Of a stretch of DNA of 64,000 nucleotides, positions 42,299-53,787 are shown in pieces. The stretch is taken from positions 104,528 through 168,527 of the forward strand of contig CANJWZ010000003.1 of assembly GCA_947478725.1 (NCBI GenBank), given 5' to 3'. The notes beneath the pieces were generated by a model. That model searched no databases. It was not told the DNA's origin and saw nothing but the letters and a program-made list of their open reading frames with translations. Position 1 is the stretch's first letter; every line of letters starts with the position of its first letter. Made by a program: the position numbers and the translations under genes. This DNA is from Comamonadaceae bacterium. Lineage in GTDB: Bacteria; Pseudomonadota; Gammaproteobacteria; Burkholderiales; Burkholderiaceae_C.

Positions 42299-43543
42299 AT
42301 GTACCACCGCAATAGTCTGGTTGAACAAACCGACCCCGAAATTTTTGCCGCTATCGAGGCTGAAAACGCCCGGCAAGAACAGCACATCGAGCTGATCGCC
42401 AGCGAAAACTACGCCTCCCCGGCCGTCATGGCGGCCCAAGGCAGCCAGCTCACCAACAAATACGCCGAAGGCTACCCCGGCAAACGCTACTACGGCGGTT
42501 GCGAGTTTGTCGACATTGCCGAGCAACTGGCGATTGACCGCCTGAAAAAGCTTTACGGCGCGGACGCCGCCAACGTGCAACCCCATTGCGGCGCGTCTGC
42601 CAACCAGGCTGTGTTTTTGGCCTTTTTGAAGCCAGGCGACACCATCATGGGCATGAGCCTGGCCGAAGGCGGTCACCTGACACACGGCATGCCGCTGAAC
42701 TTGAGCGGCAAGTGGTTCAATGTGGTGTCCTATGGCCTGAACGCCAAAGAAGAGATTGACTACGACGAGATGGAGCGCAAAGCCCACGAGAGCAAGCCCA
42801 AACTGATCATTGCGGGCGCATCGGCTTACAGCCTGCACATCGACTTTGCGCGATTTGCCAAAGTGGCCAAGGACATTGGCGCGATTTTCATGGTGGACAT
42901 GGCGCATTACTCAGGGCTGATTGCTGGCGGCGTGTACCCCAACCCGGTGCCGCACGCAGACGTGGTGACGTCCACCACCCACAAAAGCCTGCGCGGCCCG
43001 CGCGGCGGCATCATTTTGATGAAAGCCGAGCATGAAAAGGCCATCAACAGCGCCGTGTTTCCCGGTCTGCAAGGCGGCCCGCTGATGCATGTGATTGCCG
43101 CCAAGGCCATTGCTTTTAAAGAAGCGCTAGAGCCCAGCTTCAAGACCTACCAAAGCCAGATTTTGAAAAACGCGGTGGTCGTGGCGCAAACGCTGGTGCA
43201 GCGCGGCTTGCGCATTGTCAGCGGCCGCACCGAAAGCCACGTGATGCTGGTGGACTTACGAAGCAAAAACATCACCGGCAAGGAAGCCGAAGCCGTGCTG
43301 GGCAGCGCCCACATGACCATCAACAAAAACGCCATTCCCAAAGACCCTGAAAAGCCGATGGTCACTAGCGGCGTGCGCATCGGCACCCCGGCCATGACAA
43401 CGCGCGGCTTCAAAGAAGAAGAAGCACGCATGACAGCGCACCTGATTGCCGACGTGCTCGACAACCCGCGTGACGCCGCCAACATCGAAGCCGTCAAGGC
43501 CAAGGTGCATGCGCTGACAAGCCGGTTCCCGGTTTATCGTTAA
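42299..43543 (+). CDS. glyA: Serine hydroxymethyltransferase
   Basis: 414 aa PLP enzyme making glycine and methylene-THF from serine. [20 protein letters not shown] opens the fold; PLP Lys229 is in [15 protein letters not shown]. Preceded by a ZTP riboswitch, which fits its one-carbon role, and followed 18 bp later by nrdR. Confidence 0.98.
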   Translation: MYHRNSLVEQTDPEIFAAIEAENARQEQHIELIASENYASPAVMAAQGSQLTNKYAEGYPGKRYYGGCEFVDIAEQLAIDRLKKLYGADAANVQPHCGASANQAVFLAFLKPGDTIMGMSLAEGGHLTHGMPLNLSGKWFNVVSYGLNAKEEIDYDEMERKAHESKPKLIIAGASAYSLHIDFARFAKVAKDIGAIFMVDMAHYSGLIAGGVYPNPVPHADVVTSTTHKSLRGPRGGIILMKAEHEKAINSAVFPGLQGGPLMHVIAAKAIAFKEALEPSFKTYQSQILKNAVVVAQTLVQRGLRIVSGRTESHVMLVDLRSKNITGKEAEAVLGSAHMTINKNAIPKDPEKPMVTSGVRIGTPAMTTRGFKEEEARMTAHLIADVLDNPRDAANIEAVKAKVHALTSRFPVYR

Positions 43544-43561
43544 GCCAGGCAAGGTGGCCGC

Positions 43562-44011
43562 GTGAAGTGTCCGTTTTGCAGCAACCTCGAGACGCAGGTC
43601 GTCGAAACGCGCATCTCAGAAGACGCAGACTTCATCCGCCGCCGCCGCCAGTGCGGCGCGTGTGAAAAGCGCTTCACCACCTACGAGCGCCCCGACGTCA
43701 CCTTCCCGGCCATTGTCAAAAAAGACGGTCGGCGCATCGAATACAAACGCCCCAACATCCTGGGCTCCATGAACCTGGCCCTGCGCAAGCGCCCGGTCAG
43801 CACAGAGCAGATCGACTCGGCCATCGAGCGGATAGAAGAAAAACTGCTCAGTCTGGGCCTGAAGGAAGTCCCGTCCACCCGCCTGGGCGAACTGGTGATG
43901 CGCGAACTGAAAAAGCTCGACAAGGTGGCTTACGTCCGTTTTGCCAGCGTCTACCGCAGCTTTGAAGATATCGATGAGTTTCGGGCACTGGTCGACGAGG
44001 TCAGGCGCTAG
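43562..44011 (+). CDS. nrdR: Transcriptional repressor NrdR
   Basis: 149 aa, GTG start. N-terminal zinc ribbon with KCPFC and CGACEKRF Cys pairs, then an ATP-cone ([20 protein letters not shown]). Represses ribonucleotide reductase genes in response to nucleotides. It is close behind glyA, the common arrangement. Confidence 0.97.
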   Translation: MKCPFCSNLETQVVETRISEDADFIRRRRQCGACEKRFTTYERPDVTFPAIVKKDGRRIEYKRPNILGSMNLALRKRPVSTEQIDSAIERIEEKLLSLGLKEVPSTRLGELVMRELKKLDKVAYVRFASVYRSFEDIDEFRALVDEVRR

Positions 44012-44102
44012 CAAGTCAACACCGACTTTCATCGTGACAAATGGCGCGCCTCGGCGGACAAGCGGCATGAGCGCAGCAATCAAGTTGCCATAACATTTAG
44101 TG

Positions 44103-44795
44103 ATGGATTTGTTGCACATCACACCCATTGAACACCCCAGGGCCAAGCACAAGAAACTGCCGGGCGGTCGCGACCCACAGCACGGCTTTTCTCCACAGCA
44201 CGGCTTTTCTCTTTTGGAAGTTTTGATTTCCATCATCATCCTTTCATTTGGCTTGTTGGGAATGGTGGGGCTTCAAGCAGCAGCCCTTCAGGCCAATCGG
44301 GACGCACGTGTTCAATCCACCGCCCTTGGTCTGGCACGCGAGTTGGCAGAAATGATGCGCGGCAACAAAGACATCGCCTTGAAGACGGCACTTGCCGACA
44401 ACCCTTATTTGGGCGACTTCAGCTCACCTCTGACGGCCCGAAGCCCCTCTTACTGCCTGAATGTGGCATCAGGGACCACCCGTTGCGACACCAATCCTTC
44501 AGCCACCACGACAGCCGTCGCGAATGCACAAATAACAGAATGGTTGGCTCGGGTGGACGCAGAGTTACCAGGCGCTCGGGTGAAAGTTTGTGTTGATTCA
44601 CAACCGTTCGTTAACGGAATGCCAACCTGGACATGCACCACAACAGGCACCGGCGTGACAACCGTGATCAAAATCGGCTGGACACGCGGCTCAACCGACC
44701 GCTCCAAAACGGGTGACGACGCTTTTGTCCGCGCCACAGGCGAAGGATCAGTCCCGACCATCGTGATTCCGGTAACCCCGGGACTTGCAAGCTGA
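44103..44795 (+). CDS. pilV: Type IV pilus minor pilin PilV
   Basis: About 230 aa from ATG 44103. The prepilin signature is HGFSLLEVLISIIILSFGLL, with cleavage after the Gly before FSLLE. An 18-bp perfect tandem repeat (44175-44210) gives PQHGFSPQHGFS, so the cleavage-like GFS occurs twice. The leader before it is long (about 35 residues) and basic. First gene of the pilV-W-X-Y1-E-fimT operon. Confidence 0.9.
   Translation: MDLLHITPIEHPRAKHKKLPGGRDPQHGFSPQHGFSLLEVLISIIILSFGLLGMVGLQAAALQANRDARVQSTALGLARELAEMMRGNKDIALKTALADNPYLGDFSSPLTARSPSYCLNVASGTTRCDTNPSATTTAVANAQITEWLARVDAELPGARVKVCVDSQPFVNGMPTWTCTTTGTGVTTVIKIGWTRGSTDRSKTGDDAFVRATGEGSVPTIVIPVTPGLAS
44175..44210 (+). repeat. 18-bp perfect tandem duplication in the pilV leader
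   Basis: Two copies of CCACAGCACGGCTTTTCT, each encoding PQHGFS. The second copy is the functional prepilin cleavage region because it alone is followed by LLEVLIS. Confidence 0.9.
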
Positions 44796-44818
44796 CCCCA
44801 GAGGCGAGATTTCCTACC

Positions 44819-45865
44819 ATGTTCAAACATCCGGCAGCGAGATCTTGTTCGCGCAAACGAAGCTTGGGTTTGACGCTGGTCGAATTGATGGTCGCCTTGG
44901 CGATCAGTACGGTCATCGTGATTGCGGCCGTTTCTGCACTGATTGTCAGCCGGCAAGGTTTTACGACGGTTGACGCGGCCTCACAACTGCGCGATAACGC
45001 GCGATTTGCCACCGATTTGGTGCAGCGCCTGGGCATTCAGACAGGCCATAGCAGCATTGACTTTGCAGGAAGCAACAGAACCACCAACGATCAAACCAAT
45101 CCGCCGCCGAGTGTGTTCGGATTCAACAACGCGATGTACGCAGGCTCCCCCCAACTTTATTCGCCAACCACGCGTTCGAACAGCAGCGAAGTCGGTTTTG
45201 GAAGCGACATTTTGGTTTTAGGCTACCAAACTTCCGCGCCTTACAGCGGTGCAACAGTCTCAGACAAGTCAATGATCGACTGTTTTGGCACTGCAACAAC
45301 TGAATTGCCAGTTGACCGTGATGCCCGCTTTTACAACATACTCTCGGTCGGGATCAGCAGCGGCGAACCTGCGCTCATGTGCCGCACCGGTCGCAATTTT
45401 TCAACAGAAGCCACTTCTTCCACGTCCACCGTTACGCTGACCGACACGACCACACAGCCGCTGGTGGCAGGCGTCGAAAACTTTCAGGTGCTGTATGGGG
45501 TTGATGGCGTCGTCGCCAACACGGAGGTCACAGCCAGCCCCACCGGCGTTGCCACCAACTATTTGCGGGCAGACCAGTTTGCAGTGCCGGATGACCCAGA
45601 CAGCATCAAAACCAACAAAAACTGGCGGAGGGTCAGAAGCATCCGGATAGGCATGGTGATTCGCGGCCCCCTTGGTTCTGCGCAGGAGACATTGGCACAA
45701 ACCTATTACCCCTTTGGTCGTGCTGCTGGCGCGTCAGGCGGCGCGGCCGGCTCGGCCTTGTCGTCAAGCGATGACCCTGGCACGGTATTTACCCCAGCAG
45801 CAGATTCAAGGCTACGGCAAGTGGTCACATTCACCCTCCATTTGCGCAATGACCAAGGACTCTAA
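44819..45865 (+). CDS. pilW: Type IV pilus minor pilin PilW
   Basis: 348 aa. Prepilin motif RSLGLTLVELMVALAISTVI (cleavage after Gly; Leu in place of Phe). A large C-terminal domain is rich in Ser/Thr, with Cys pairs and MVIRGPLGSAQETLAQTYYP, typical of PilW. Part of the minor-pilin complex that primes pilus assembly with PilY1. Overlaps pilX by 17 bp. Confidence 0.9.
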   Translation: MFKHPAARSCSRKRSLGLTLVELMVALAISTVIVIAAVSALIVSRQGFTTVDAASQLRDNARFATDLVQRLGIQTGHSSIDFAGSNRTTNDQTNPPPSVFGFNNAMYAGSPQLYSPTTRSNSSEVGFGSDILVLGYQTSAPYSGATVSDKSMIDCFGTATTELPVDRDARFYNILSVGISSGEPALMCRTGRNFSTEATSSTSTVTLTDTTTQPLVAGVENFQVLYGVDGVVANTEVTASPTGVATNYLRADQFAVPDDPDSIKTNKNWRRVRSIRIGMVIRGPLGSAQETLAQTYYPFGRAAGASGGAAGSALSSSDDPGTVFTPAADSRLRQVVTFTLHLRNDQGL

Positions 45866-46496
45866 ATTGAAAACTCCCTTTTTTAAGAGAATTGTGGGTA
45901 TGCATGTGCCGCGTCAGCAAGCCGGCGCTTCTTTGATCATGGTCATGATCATTTTGACCGTCGTTTCCATGGTCGGCATTGCCGGTGTTCAGATTTCCAC
46001 CATGAGTGAGCGCGGCGCGCGCAACGACAGGGACTACCAAATCGCATTGCAATCAGCCGAAGCAGGCTTGATCGATGCAGAAATCGACCTTAAAGGCTCT
46101 GGATCAAACAAGCGCGACGTCTTCACTTCGCAAAACGTTTCCAGTTATTTTGTGCCTGGCTGCGGGACGTCAGGAAACAGCCAAGGCCTTTGCAGCGAGT
46201 CAGCCAGTGGCAAAGCAGCCTGGCTGCTGCCTGACTTCACACTGACCGGTACCAGCGCCCCCACCACCGAATATGGCACGTTTACCGGCCAAACGTTTCA
46301 GGCGGGCAGCTCCGGGTTTCAACCGTCTAAAAAGCCGCGCTATGTCATTGAGGCCATTCCGGACTCGTTTGGTGCGGGCTCTGGCAGCCGGGATCTAGAA
46401 GATTCATCACCGAAATTTGTGTTTCGAGTGACGTCCATGGGTTTCGGCCCCAGAGATGACATTCAAGCCGTTGTCCAGATGGTGTACCGAAATTAA
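45849..46496 (+). CDS. pilX: Type IV pilus assembly protein PilX
   Basis: 215 aa from ATG 45849 inside the pilW end; the frame open before it is a shadow. The N-terminal hydrophobic helix QQAGASLIMVMIILTVVSMV and the following SERGARNDRDYQIALQSAEA match PilX, in which the prepilin site is degenerate. RBS not strong, consistent with coupling to pilW. Confidence 0.88.
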   Translation: MTKDSKLKTPFFKRIVGMHVPRQQAGASLIMVMIILTVVSMVGIAGVQISTMSERGARNDRDYQIALQSAEAGLIDAEIDLKGSGSNKRDVFTSQNVSSYFVPGCGTSGNSQGLCSESASGKAAWLLPDFTLTGTSAPTTEYGTFTGQTFQAGSSGFQPSKKPRYVIEAIPDSFGAGSGSRDLEDSSPKFVFRVTSMGFGPRDDIQAVVQMVYRN

Positions 46497-46511
46497 AGAC
46501 AGGAGGAATCA

Positions 46512-49500
46512 ATGAACCCTTTGTCAAAAGCCGTCAGAGCTGCCATGCGTTTGCCTTTCATGAATAAATTCTGGTCAGCATCGCTCGTCCTCTTGCTTGC
46601 GGGAACAGGCGCATTCGTGGCATTCAGCCAGTCTGCGCCGCCGAACATCAAGGCGTTATCGCTGTCCCAAGACCCCCTCTATGCCTCTGTCGCCGTGGAC
46701 AAGCCGACATTGACGTTGGTCTTGTCTAATGAACACGGAATAAATACCCTCCTGCACAGAGGTAGGGTGTATGACGTTAACCAAGAGTATTTGGGGTACT
46801 TCGATGCAGAAAGCTGCTACGAGTACATCAAAACGCCAACCGACGTCCCTTCAGGGGCCAACCCCGAGGACTACAAACGTTTTGACCGAATTGGCCCCGC
46901 CACAGCGCGAAAATGTACCGGCGCCGTTGATGGTTTCAGCGGCAATTTCATGAATTTTGCCACCACCTCGTCCATTGACATCGTTCGCATGGCGTTCACG
47001 GGCGGCGATCGACTGATTGACAGCGACAACGGCCTGACCGTTTTACAGCGCGGCTTTATGCAATGTCTTTTTTTTACCACTTCCTATTTTGGCCCCTACC
47101 GTGAAGGCGGAAAAAGTCTTCCTAAAGACGGCGGAAACTATTTAGGTGCTGTGCCCCAAGCCATGCGAACAGCGGCAAAGAATTGGCTTAACGGTGGCTC
47201 AGACGGTGGCTCGGATATTGTGGTGGGTAACACTGGGAATCAGATCTTTTTTGCGGTAAGCCAAAGCGCAACTACCGTCACCGCACAGACGGGTATTGCC
47301 GATGCGGACATGCCACCAGGTAGTTGCGGAAACTATAACGAAGCCTACTACCTGGCCTCATCGTATCCACGGTACACCCTGTACAACACAGAGGACAACG
47401 AGACACGTAAGAGGTATGGCAGTGGTTTAGCGGGCACCGACAGGCATTTCTACACGCGGGTTAAGGTTTGCCATGCCGACGCCTCAAAAGTGCTTCAAGA
47501 CCAGCGCGACTACAGCTTTTGCACGCAGCAGCCCAACGGCTATTTCAAGCCAACGGGCAGCATACAAAAGTACAGCGAGCAGGCGCGTTTGGCCATATTT
47601 GGATATTTGCTAGACGACAATAACTATGGTGGTTCTTATTCATTTCGATATGGTGGTGTTCTTCGGGCCGCCATGAAATATGTGGGGGCAAAAACGTTTG
47701 ACAGCAAGGGCATCGAAACCGATGGCGGCAACCCGAAGAAAGAATGGGATACCAACACCGGCGTTTTTTACACCAATCCGGACGGCGCCACGCTAGCCAC
47801 GGACGGCGTCACGAACAGCGGTGTGATCAATTACCTGAACAAGTTTGGACGCACCAACTATCTCGGTCAGAATGGAACTTACAAGCAAGTAGACTGGGTT
47901 GGCGAACTTTACAACGAGGCTCTGCGCTACCTACAGGGTTTTAGTGCGCCAGACCCTTCGGCTATTCACGGCATAACCCCATACTCGACGACCAACTACG
48001 GCTATAGCAACTCTTATTCCAAGCTTGACGGATTTCCCGCAGCGATGACTTGGACAGATCCCTACGGCGGGCCCCGCTCCAGCACCGATGATTATTCCTG
48101 TGTAAGAGCAAACATCCTAACGGTCGGCGATATCCAAAGTTACGACGGGCCTAGATTGTGGGACCGCCCCGCCAGCACCGCCCAAAACCTGCCTGATTTC
48201 AGATCCTGGAACGATGTTGTTAAAAACTTCGAAGCAAATGGCACCGGCTCCTACACAGACGGTCAAGGCGCGCCACGGCAAGTCAGCAACCCAATCAATA
48301 GCCCTAACACGTTAGATTTGTTGACCTATAGGAATCCGGGCAATCCCACCATTGCGGGCCAAGCTTACTGGGCGCGCAGTCATGATATTCGCCCCACGAC
48401 ATGGACAGATCAGCCGACGAAGCAACGGCCTGGTTTGCGCGTGAGGTCGTTCTTTGCTGATGTAAACGTGGGTGATCAGTCAACAATAACCGCCTCGGGC
48501 ACAGCAGCATCAGATAACTTTCGCAGAAAACAAAACCAGTTTTTCAGGGCGGCCAAATACGGCGGGTACGAGTCGGATGCCAGTAATCCTCTTGGGTTAC
48601 CTTTCAACACCTACGGCAATCCATTCAAGAGACAAAATGGAACCAACGACAACAATGTGTGGCAAGACCCTGCGAATCCTGGCGAGGCGAAAACCTACCT
48701 TTTGACCAATGAAGTCCGAAAAGCAATCAGTGGTATTGACAATATCTTCGGTATCGCAATAGGGGGAGAATCACGCAGTATTGCCAAGAGTGCGGTTGAC
48801 AATAAAACCTTGGGACCATCAGGCAGCGTTATTTATCAAGGCGCGTTTAACAGCTTCAACTGGAGCGGCGATGTCTTGGCCATACCGTTAACCTTGACGG
48901 GCACGAGCACAGTCAGCATTGAACCCGCCCCCTTGTGGACAGCGGCCACTCAGCTTTCTGCAAGATCAGCCGAGTCTCGCAAGATTGTGATCGGTAGAAC
49001 AGGGTCAGCGCCTACGCCTGTCGCAAGCGATTTCACCTGGGCCAGTCTGGATGCGGGTATGCAGACCCATCTCAGCAAATTAACGCCCAGCTCGACAGCC
49101 GATACTCTGGGTCAGGCTCGGGTCAATTACCTGCGGGGCAACAGGTCGAACGAAGGTGCGACTTTCAGAGCCCGGGCACAGGTGTTGGGCGACATCGCTA
49201 ACTCTGGCATTGTTTATTCTGGCACGCCGACGCTTAACATCACGCCCAGCACCGACGCCTATAAGGCTTTTTACGACAGCAACAGCAGCAGAACCGCAGC
49301 CATTTTTGTGGGCGCGAACGATGGCATGTTGCACGCCTTCAATGCGACCAATGGCAATGAGTTGTTTGGTTATATTCCGAGCTGGATGGGCCCCAAATTA
49401 GCGGCGCTTACTGCAGGCACCTACAACAGCAACCACCAAGCGTATGTGGATGCGACACCGGCAGTCGCCGAAGCGCAACTTGGCACGGCTGGCACTGCTG

Positions 49501-50855
49501 CAGACTGGAAAACAGTTTTGGTGGGCGGCACCGGCGCGGGTGGGCCGGGTGTTTACGCACTTGATGTGACAAACCCGGCAGCATTTGACGCTTCCAAGGT
49601 GCTGTGGGAATTCACAAAAAGTGATGACCCTGACCTGGGCTATGTGGTGGGCAGTCCCAAAATTATCAAAGTACGTACCAGCGCGGCAGGCACCTTGCCA
49701 GCGACTTACAGGTGGTTTGCGGTGGTGGCCAGTGGGGTGAATAACTACCTGCCCTACCCCGATTCATCAGGCACTTACAGCGCCACTGGCAATCCAGCCT
49801 TGTTTTTCTTGGCCCTGGACAAACCTGCCGGCACCGCGTGGACATCGGCAGGCGCTTCGCCCAACTATTACAAGCTGACGGTTCCGGTGGATACCACCCT
49901 GAACGCTGCCAACGCGACTGGGTTGATCAACTTCCAAGCTGTTCTGGGGCCGGTCAAGGAGTTGGCGCAAATTTATATGGGCGACTTGCATGGCAAGGTG
50001 TGGAAACTTGATTTCACCACACTGGCTACCAGCTCATGGTCATTTGACGCGCTGTCGTATTACCGTTACGAAGGAGCACCTTATCCCATGTTCATCGCGA
50101 AAACGGCTACCGGAGCGGTGCAGCCCATCACGATGGCGCCCTTGGTCGCAGCCGCTGCAACCAGTGGCGGCCTGCGTACGCGTTATGTTGCTTTTGGCAC
50201 TGGCAAATATTTGGAAGCATCTGACAAAACATCCACTGCTCAAAATTCTTTTTACACCCTCTATGACGATGGCACCACCAGCGCCCCTGCTGGGGGTGCC
50301 TCGATTCCAGGTCGGGGCCGATTGATCGCAGGCACAGTCACAACGGGCACTGTGACGTCAACGGTGACTGTGCCCTCTTTCAAATGGGGGAGACCTGACC
50401 GCGACTCAGACACCAGCAAACGCTCCGGGTGGTACTTTGATTTCACCAGTACCGGCGAAAAAAGCATTTCTGGCGTCAACATCACGGGTGACCAACTTAT
50501 TTTTGCCAGCCTGATACCGGCAGCTGCCGAAACAGCCGGTTCTTGTAGTGTCGGTGGCGGAGGTGGTAACAAATATCAAGTCAATATTGATGCTGGAAAT
50601 GGCACCTTCAGTGTTTCTGCGGTTGGCGTGTTTGGAGAGATACTCACCTTTGATATTCCCAGCGCTAGCGTTACCAGCATCAGCAGCAGTACCGGACGAC
50701 CTGTAAAGACGGTCACGAAAACAACTGTAGACCTTGGAGCCAAGAGCGCAAAAGTGGATACGACGACGGACAATAAAATTGAACAATCTTTTCGCTCCGG
50801 TCGCCTGAGCTGGCGTCAAATCAACAATTACCAAGACTTGAAGAACGCTCAATGA
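46512..50855 (+). CDS. pilY1: Pilus tip-associated protein PilY1
   Basis: 1447 aa. The signal region [20 protein letters not shown] is followed by a large N-terminal adhesin-like domain of the beta-proteobacterial kind ([46 protein letters not shown]). The C-terminal PilC-type beta-propeller begins near 930 with [21 protein letters not shown] see no DxSxS MIDAS, so the VWA metal site of Pseudomonas PilY1 is absent. A strong AGGAGG site precedes the ATG. Overlaps pilE by 4 bp. Confidence 0.92.
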   Translation: MNPLSKAVRAAMRLPFMNKFWSASLVLLLAGTGAFVAFSQSAPPNIKALSLSQDPLYASVAVDKPTLTLVLSNEHGINTLLHRGRVYDVNQEYLGYFDAESCYEYIKTPTDVPSGANPEDYKRFDRIGPATARKCTGAVDGFSGNFMNFATTSSIDIVRMAFTGGDRLIDSDNGLTVLQRGFMQCLFFTTSYFGPYREGGKSLPKDGGNYLGAVPQAMRTAAKNWLNGGSDGGSDIVVGNTGNQIFFAVSQSATTVTAQTGIADADMPPGSCGNYNEAYYLASSYPRYTLYNTEDNETRKRYGSGLAGTDRHFYTRVKVCHADASKVLQDQRDYSFCTQQPNGYFKPTGSIQKYSEQARLAIFGYLLDDNNYGGSYSFRYGGVLRAAMKYVGAKTFDSKGIETDGGNPKKEWDTNTGVFYTNPDGATLATDGVTNSGVINYLNKFGRTNYLGQNGTYKQVDWVGELYNEALRYLQGFSAPDPSAIHGITPYSTTNYGYSNSYSKLDGFPAAMTWTDPYGGPRSSTDDYSCVRANILTVGDIQSYDGPRLWDRPASTAQNLPDFRSWNDVVKNFEANGTGSYTDGQGAPRQVSNPINSPNTLDLLTYRNPGNPTIAGQAYWARSHDIRPTTWTDQPTKQRPGLRVRSFFADVNVGDQSTITASGTAASDNFRRKQNQFFRAAKYGGYESDASNPLGLPFNTYGNPFKRQNGTNDNNVWQDPANPGEAKTYLLTNEVRKAISGIDNIFGIAIGGESRSIAKSAVDNKTLGPSGSVIYQGAFNSFNWSGDVLAIPLTLTGTSTVSIEPAPLWTAATQLSARSAESRKIVIGRTGSAPTPVASDFTWASLDAGMQTHLSKLTPSSTADTLGQARVNYLRGNRSNEGATFRARAQVLGDIANSGIVYSGTPTLNITPSTDAYKAFYDSNSSRTAAIFVGANDGMLHAFNATNGNELFGYIPSWMGPKLAALTAGTYNSNHQAYVDATPAVAEAQLGTAGTAADWKTVLVGGTGAGGPGVYALDVTNPAAFDASKVLWEFTKSDDPDLGYVVGSPKIIKVRTSAAGTLPATYRWFAVVASGVNNYLPYPDSSGTYSATGNPALFFLALDKPAGTAWTSAGASPNYYKLTVPVDTTLNAANATGLINFQAVLGPVKELAQIYMGDLHGKVWKLDFTTLATSSWSFDALSYYRYEGAPYPMFIAKTATGAVQPITMAPLVAAAATSGGLRTRYVAFGTGKYLEASDKTSTAQNSFYTLYDDGTTSAPAGGASIPGRGRLIAGTVTTGTVTSTVTVPSFKWGRPDRDSDTSKRSGWYFDFTSTGEKSISGVNITGDQLIFASLIPAAAETAGSCSVGGGGGNKYQVNIDAGNGTFSVSAVGVFGEILTFDIPSASVTSISSSTGRPVKTVTKTTVDLGAKSAKVDTTTDNKIEQSFRSGRLSWRQINNYQDLKNAQ

Positions 50856-51367
50856 CAAGCACCCGTCAAAAAGGTTTTACCCTGATTGAGGTCATGATTG
50901 TGGTGGCCATTGTGGGTATCCTGGCCGCAGTGGCTTACCCTGCTTACACGAAGTCCCTCGCCAAAGGCAAACGGGCGCAAGGCCGAACGGCGCTGGCTGA
51001 ACTGTTGCAACAGCAAGAGCGTTTCATGACGCAAAGAAACTGCTACCTGGCCTTCACCACCGACGCAACGACGGGTACTGCAACGGCCACTGCTTCGACG
51101 GATTGCGGTTTTACAGCGGCTACCGCCGTTCCATTTAAAACTTTCTCCGGGGACAACTTCACGAGTGCGGCCTATGTGTTGTCGGCCAATGCGTGTACCA
51201 ACACGCTCGGCGCACCCGTTTCAATGAAAGACTGCGTGCAGCTGGTGGCGACCCCGAAGGGAACAGACAGTGAAGTCGGCAACTTAAGGGTCACCAGCAC
51301 CGGTGGCAAAGACTGCACCGGCACCGTTGGCGGCACAACACCCACGTCGCCCCTGTGCTGGCCATGA
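50852..51367 (+). CDS. pilE: Type IV pilin PilE-like
   Basis: 171 aa. Short leader MTSTRQKG, then [20 protein letters not shown] with the conserved Glu5. The tail has two Cys pairs (NCYL...DCGF; NACT...DCVQ, and a final CTGT/LCWP). Likely the minor pilin PilE of the pilVWXY1E set rather than the main pilin. ATGA overlap with pilY1 and with fimT. Confidence 0.9.
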   Translation: MTSTRQKGFTLIEVMIVVAIVGILAAVAYPAYTKSLAKGKRAQGRTALAELLQQQERFMTQRNCYLAFTTDATTGTATATASTDCGFTAATAVPFKTFSGDNFTSAAYVLSANACTNTLGAPVSMKDCVQLVATPKGTDSEVGNLRVTSTGGKDCTGTVGGTTPTSPLCWP

Positions 51368-51930
51368 TGCGCCGACCAAGGCGGCCGCACGGCTTCACCT
51401 TGATTGAGCTCATGGTCACATTGGCCATCGCTGCAATCTTGATGTTTCTTGCTGTTCCCAGCTTTGTGAGTTACCAAAGAAATACCCAGCTGACATCTGC
51501 TGCCAACACCTTGCTTGCAGCCATCAACGCAGCACGTGGCGAAGCCATGAAACGCGGCATGAGCGCCATGGTGGTACCCACCAACAACGGCAGTGACTGG
51601 ACCACGGGCTGGGTCGTCTTTGTCGACAAAAACAACAGCCGCACCTACACCGACACAGGCGACAATACAGTTTTGACGCAGGCTAAGGTACCGTCCGGTA
51701 TTTCAATCTCGGGCAGTGGTATCGCTTCAGGAAGCACGCCCTACATCATGTTTGATGCCTCTGGTTACTCCAAAACAAAAGCGGGCGGCTTTGGCGCTTT
51801 GTCCATCAGCTTTGCACGCACGGACGTTGCGCCTGCTGATCAATATAGGCAAACCAGAAAAATCAAAATTGCATCGACGGGCAGAGTCAGAATATGCACG
51901 CCCGAAAGCGCCAGTGATGAAGATTGTTAA
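51364..51930 (+). CDS. fimT: GspH/FimT-type minor pseudopilin
   Basis: 188 aa from ATG 51364, overlapping the pilE stop. The prepilin motif [20 protein letters not shown] is followed by the GspH/FimT pattern [19 protein letters not shown] and [12 protein letters not shown]. Last gene of the pilus operon; ribD starts 22 bp later. Confidence 0.9.
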   Translation: MMRRPRRPHGFTLIELMVTLAIAAILMFLAVPSFVSYQRNTQLTSAANTLLAAINAARGEAMKRGMSAMVVPTNNGSDWTTGWVVFVDKNNSRTYTDTGDNTVLTQAKVPSGISISGSGIASGSTPYIMFDASGYSKTKAGGFGALSISFARTDVAPADQYRQTRKIKIASTGRVRICTPESASDEDC

Positions 51931-51951
51931 CAGTTCGACGACCGGACAACG

Positions 51952-53082
51952 ATGACACACGCAGAGCAGCCAGACCACATCACCCAGGCCTTGCGTTTGG
52001 CCGAGTCAGCCATGGCAACCACATCGCCCAACCCGCGGGTCGGTTGCGTGTTGGTCAGTCCGCTATCTGGGGTGATCGGCCAAGGTCATACCCAGCAAGC
52101 AGGCGGGCCGCACGCAGAAATCATGGCGCTGCGCGATGCAGCAGCCAAGGGCCATGCCACGGCGGGTTGCACCGCGTATGTCACGCTGGAGCCGTGTTGT
52201 CACCATGGCCGCACCGGACCGTGTTGCGATGCCTTGATCGCAGCGGGCGTCAAGAAAGTCGTGGCATCAATGGCTGACCCGAATCCTTTGGTGGCGGGTC
52301 AGGGCTTTGCGCGTTTGCGGGCAGCGGGTATTGAGGTTGAAGTGGGCCGGGGTGCTGCCGAATCGCGCGAACTAAATATCGGGTTTTTCAGCCGCATGAT
52401 TCGCAAAACACCTTGGGTGCGAATGAAAGTGGCGGCCTCGCTTGACGGCCAAACCGCCTTGCTCAATGGCCAAAGCCAATGGATCACGGGTGAGGCGGCG
52501 CGCGCTGATGGCCATGCCTGGCGGGCGCGCAGTTGCGCGGTGCTGACCGGCATAGGCACGGTGCTGGCAGACAACCCGCGGCTTGACGTGCGACTGCCAG
52601 ATGTCATGCGCCAGCCGCATGTGGTGATCATTGACAGCCAACTTGAAACCCCGCTGGATGCTCTTATTTTAGGAGCTGACCGCCCACGATTGATCTACTT
52701 TGCTGTGCAAAATGATGCCAAAAAACAGGCGCTGGAAGCGCTTGGTGTCACCGTGATCCACTTACCCGGCAAGACCCTGACAGGGCAGGAAACCGCCAAG
52801 GTAGACCTGCCCGCCATGCTGCGCGACCTGGCCCTGCGTGAAGTCAATGAGCTGCACATCGAAGCGGGCAACAAGCTCAATGGCTCATGGGTCCGTGAAG
52901 GGCTGGTCGATGAACTGCTGCTTTACCTCGCGCCCAAACTGTTGGGTACAGGGCAAGGCATGGCCAGCTTTGGGCCACTGCACACGCTGTCGGAGGCACC
53001 AGAACTGGTGTTTTTGTCCAGCGACATGATCGGCCAGGACCTGCGTTTACGAGCCCGCTTTGCGGGACGCGACCGCTTTTAA
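51952..53082 (+). CDS. ribD: Riboflavin biosynthesis deaminase/reductase RibD
   Basis: 376 aa bifunctional enzyme. N-terminal deaminase: PNPRVGCVLVSP, HAEIMAL and the zinc motif PCCHHGRTGPCC. C-terminal reductase: VRMKVAASLDGQTALLNG and TGIGTVLADNPRL. Residues about 237-252 (ALILGADRPRLIYFAV) are encoded by a 48-nt element. The only riboflavin genes missing here are those for GTP cyclohydrolase II and the phosphatase. Confidence 0.96.
   Translation: MTHAEQPDHITQALRLAESAMATTSPNPRVGCVLVSPLSGVIGQGHTQQAGGPHAEIMALRDAAAKGHATAGCTAYVTLEPCCHHGRTGPCCDALIAAGVKKVVASMADPNPLVAGQGFARLRAAGIEVEVGRGAAESRELNIGFFSRMIRKTPWVRMKVAASLDGQTALLNGQSQWITGEAARADGHAWRARSCAVLTGIGTVLADNPRLDVRLPDVMRQPHVVIIDSQLETPLDALILGADRPRLIYFAVQNDAKKQALEALGVTVIHLPGKTLTGQETAKVDLPAMLRDLALREVNELHIEAGNKLNGSWVREGLVDELLLYLAPKLLGTGQGMASFGPLHTLSEAPELVFLSSDMIGQDLRLRARFAGRDRF
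52660..52707 (-). repeat. 48-nt dispersed element, copy inside ribD
   Basis: Minus-strand reading: GGGCGGTCAGCTCCT with AGCT at 31-34 and tail AAGAGC; the head is diverged (CACAGCAAAG). Read through in frame by ribD. Confidence 0.5.
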
Positions 53083-53151
53083 TCGTCGTCTAATCGGGCT
53101 GGCGGTAACCGTAAACCGTCAAAGGGCTCGAATCCCTGCCAAAATAGCCGC

Positions 53152-53787
53152 ATGTTTACCGGAATCATCACCGGCGTGGGGCGCATCGTCGCCATCCATA
53201 GCCTGGGCAGTACTTCACACCATGGCAAGCGGCTCACCATCGAGACGCCCGTGGATTACCTCAACGATGTCGGTCTGGGTGACAGCATTGCACTGAACGG
53301 CGCTTGCATGACCGCCGTCAGCATTGACGCAGCACAACATCGATTTTCAATTGACATCTCTGCCGAGTCGCTTGACAAAACCAGCGGGCTGACAGAACTG
53401 GGCCGCGTCAATCTTGAAAAAGCCCTTCGTGCCAATGACAGGCTGGGTGGGCACATCGTGTCCGGCCATGTGGATGGGATTGGATCGGTGGCTTATTTTG
53501 CGGAGGTCGGCGAAAGCTGGGAGCTGCGCATCACCGCCCCCCAAGCGCTGGGCAAATACATGGCCTACAAAGGCTCGATCACCGTCAACGGTGTGAGCCT
53601 GACTGTCAACCAGGTGCGCGACCTAGCCGACGGGCAAGGCTGCGAGATCAGCATCAACATCATTCCGCACACCATTGAAAACACCGCACTGGGCAGCCTG
53701 AAAGCGGGCAGCCAGGTAAATCTTGAAATTGACACCGTGGCCCGCTACGTCGAGCGCATGCTGTCGTCTGAAACCCTGAAAAAATGA
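53152..53787 (+). CDS. ribE: Riboflavin synthase alpha subunit
   Basis: 211 aa. Two lumazine-binding repeats: MFTGIITGVGRIVAI with SIALNGACMTAV, and GHIVSGHVDGIGSVA with ITVNGVSLTVN. Dismutates lumazine to riboflavin. Its stop overlaps ribBA (ATGA). Confidence 0.97.
   Translation: MFTGIITGVGRIVAIHSLGSTSHHGKRLTIETPVDYLNDVGLGDSIALNGACMTAVSIDAAQHRFSIDISAESLDKTSGLTELGRVNLEKALRANDRLGGHIVSGHVDGIGSVAYFAEVGESWELRITAPQALGKYMAYKGSITVNGVSLTVNQVRDLADGQGCEISINIIPHTIENTALGSLKAGSQVNLEIDTVARYVERMLSSETLKK

Noticed and set aside
53105..53150. tRNA-like sequence (GGGCTCGAATCCCTGCC) before ribE
   Set aside because: Resembles a T-arm only; no acceptor, D or anticodon arm can be assembled.
51930..53152. FMN riboswitch at the riboflavin genes
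   Set aside because: The leaders of ribD and ribE are 21 and 69 nt, too short, and lack the conserved RFN blocks.
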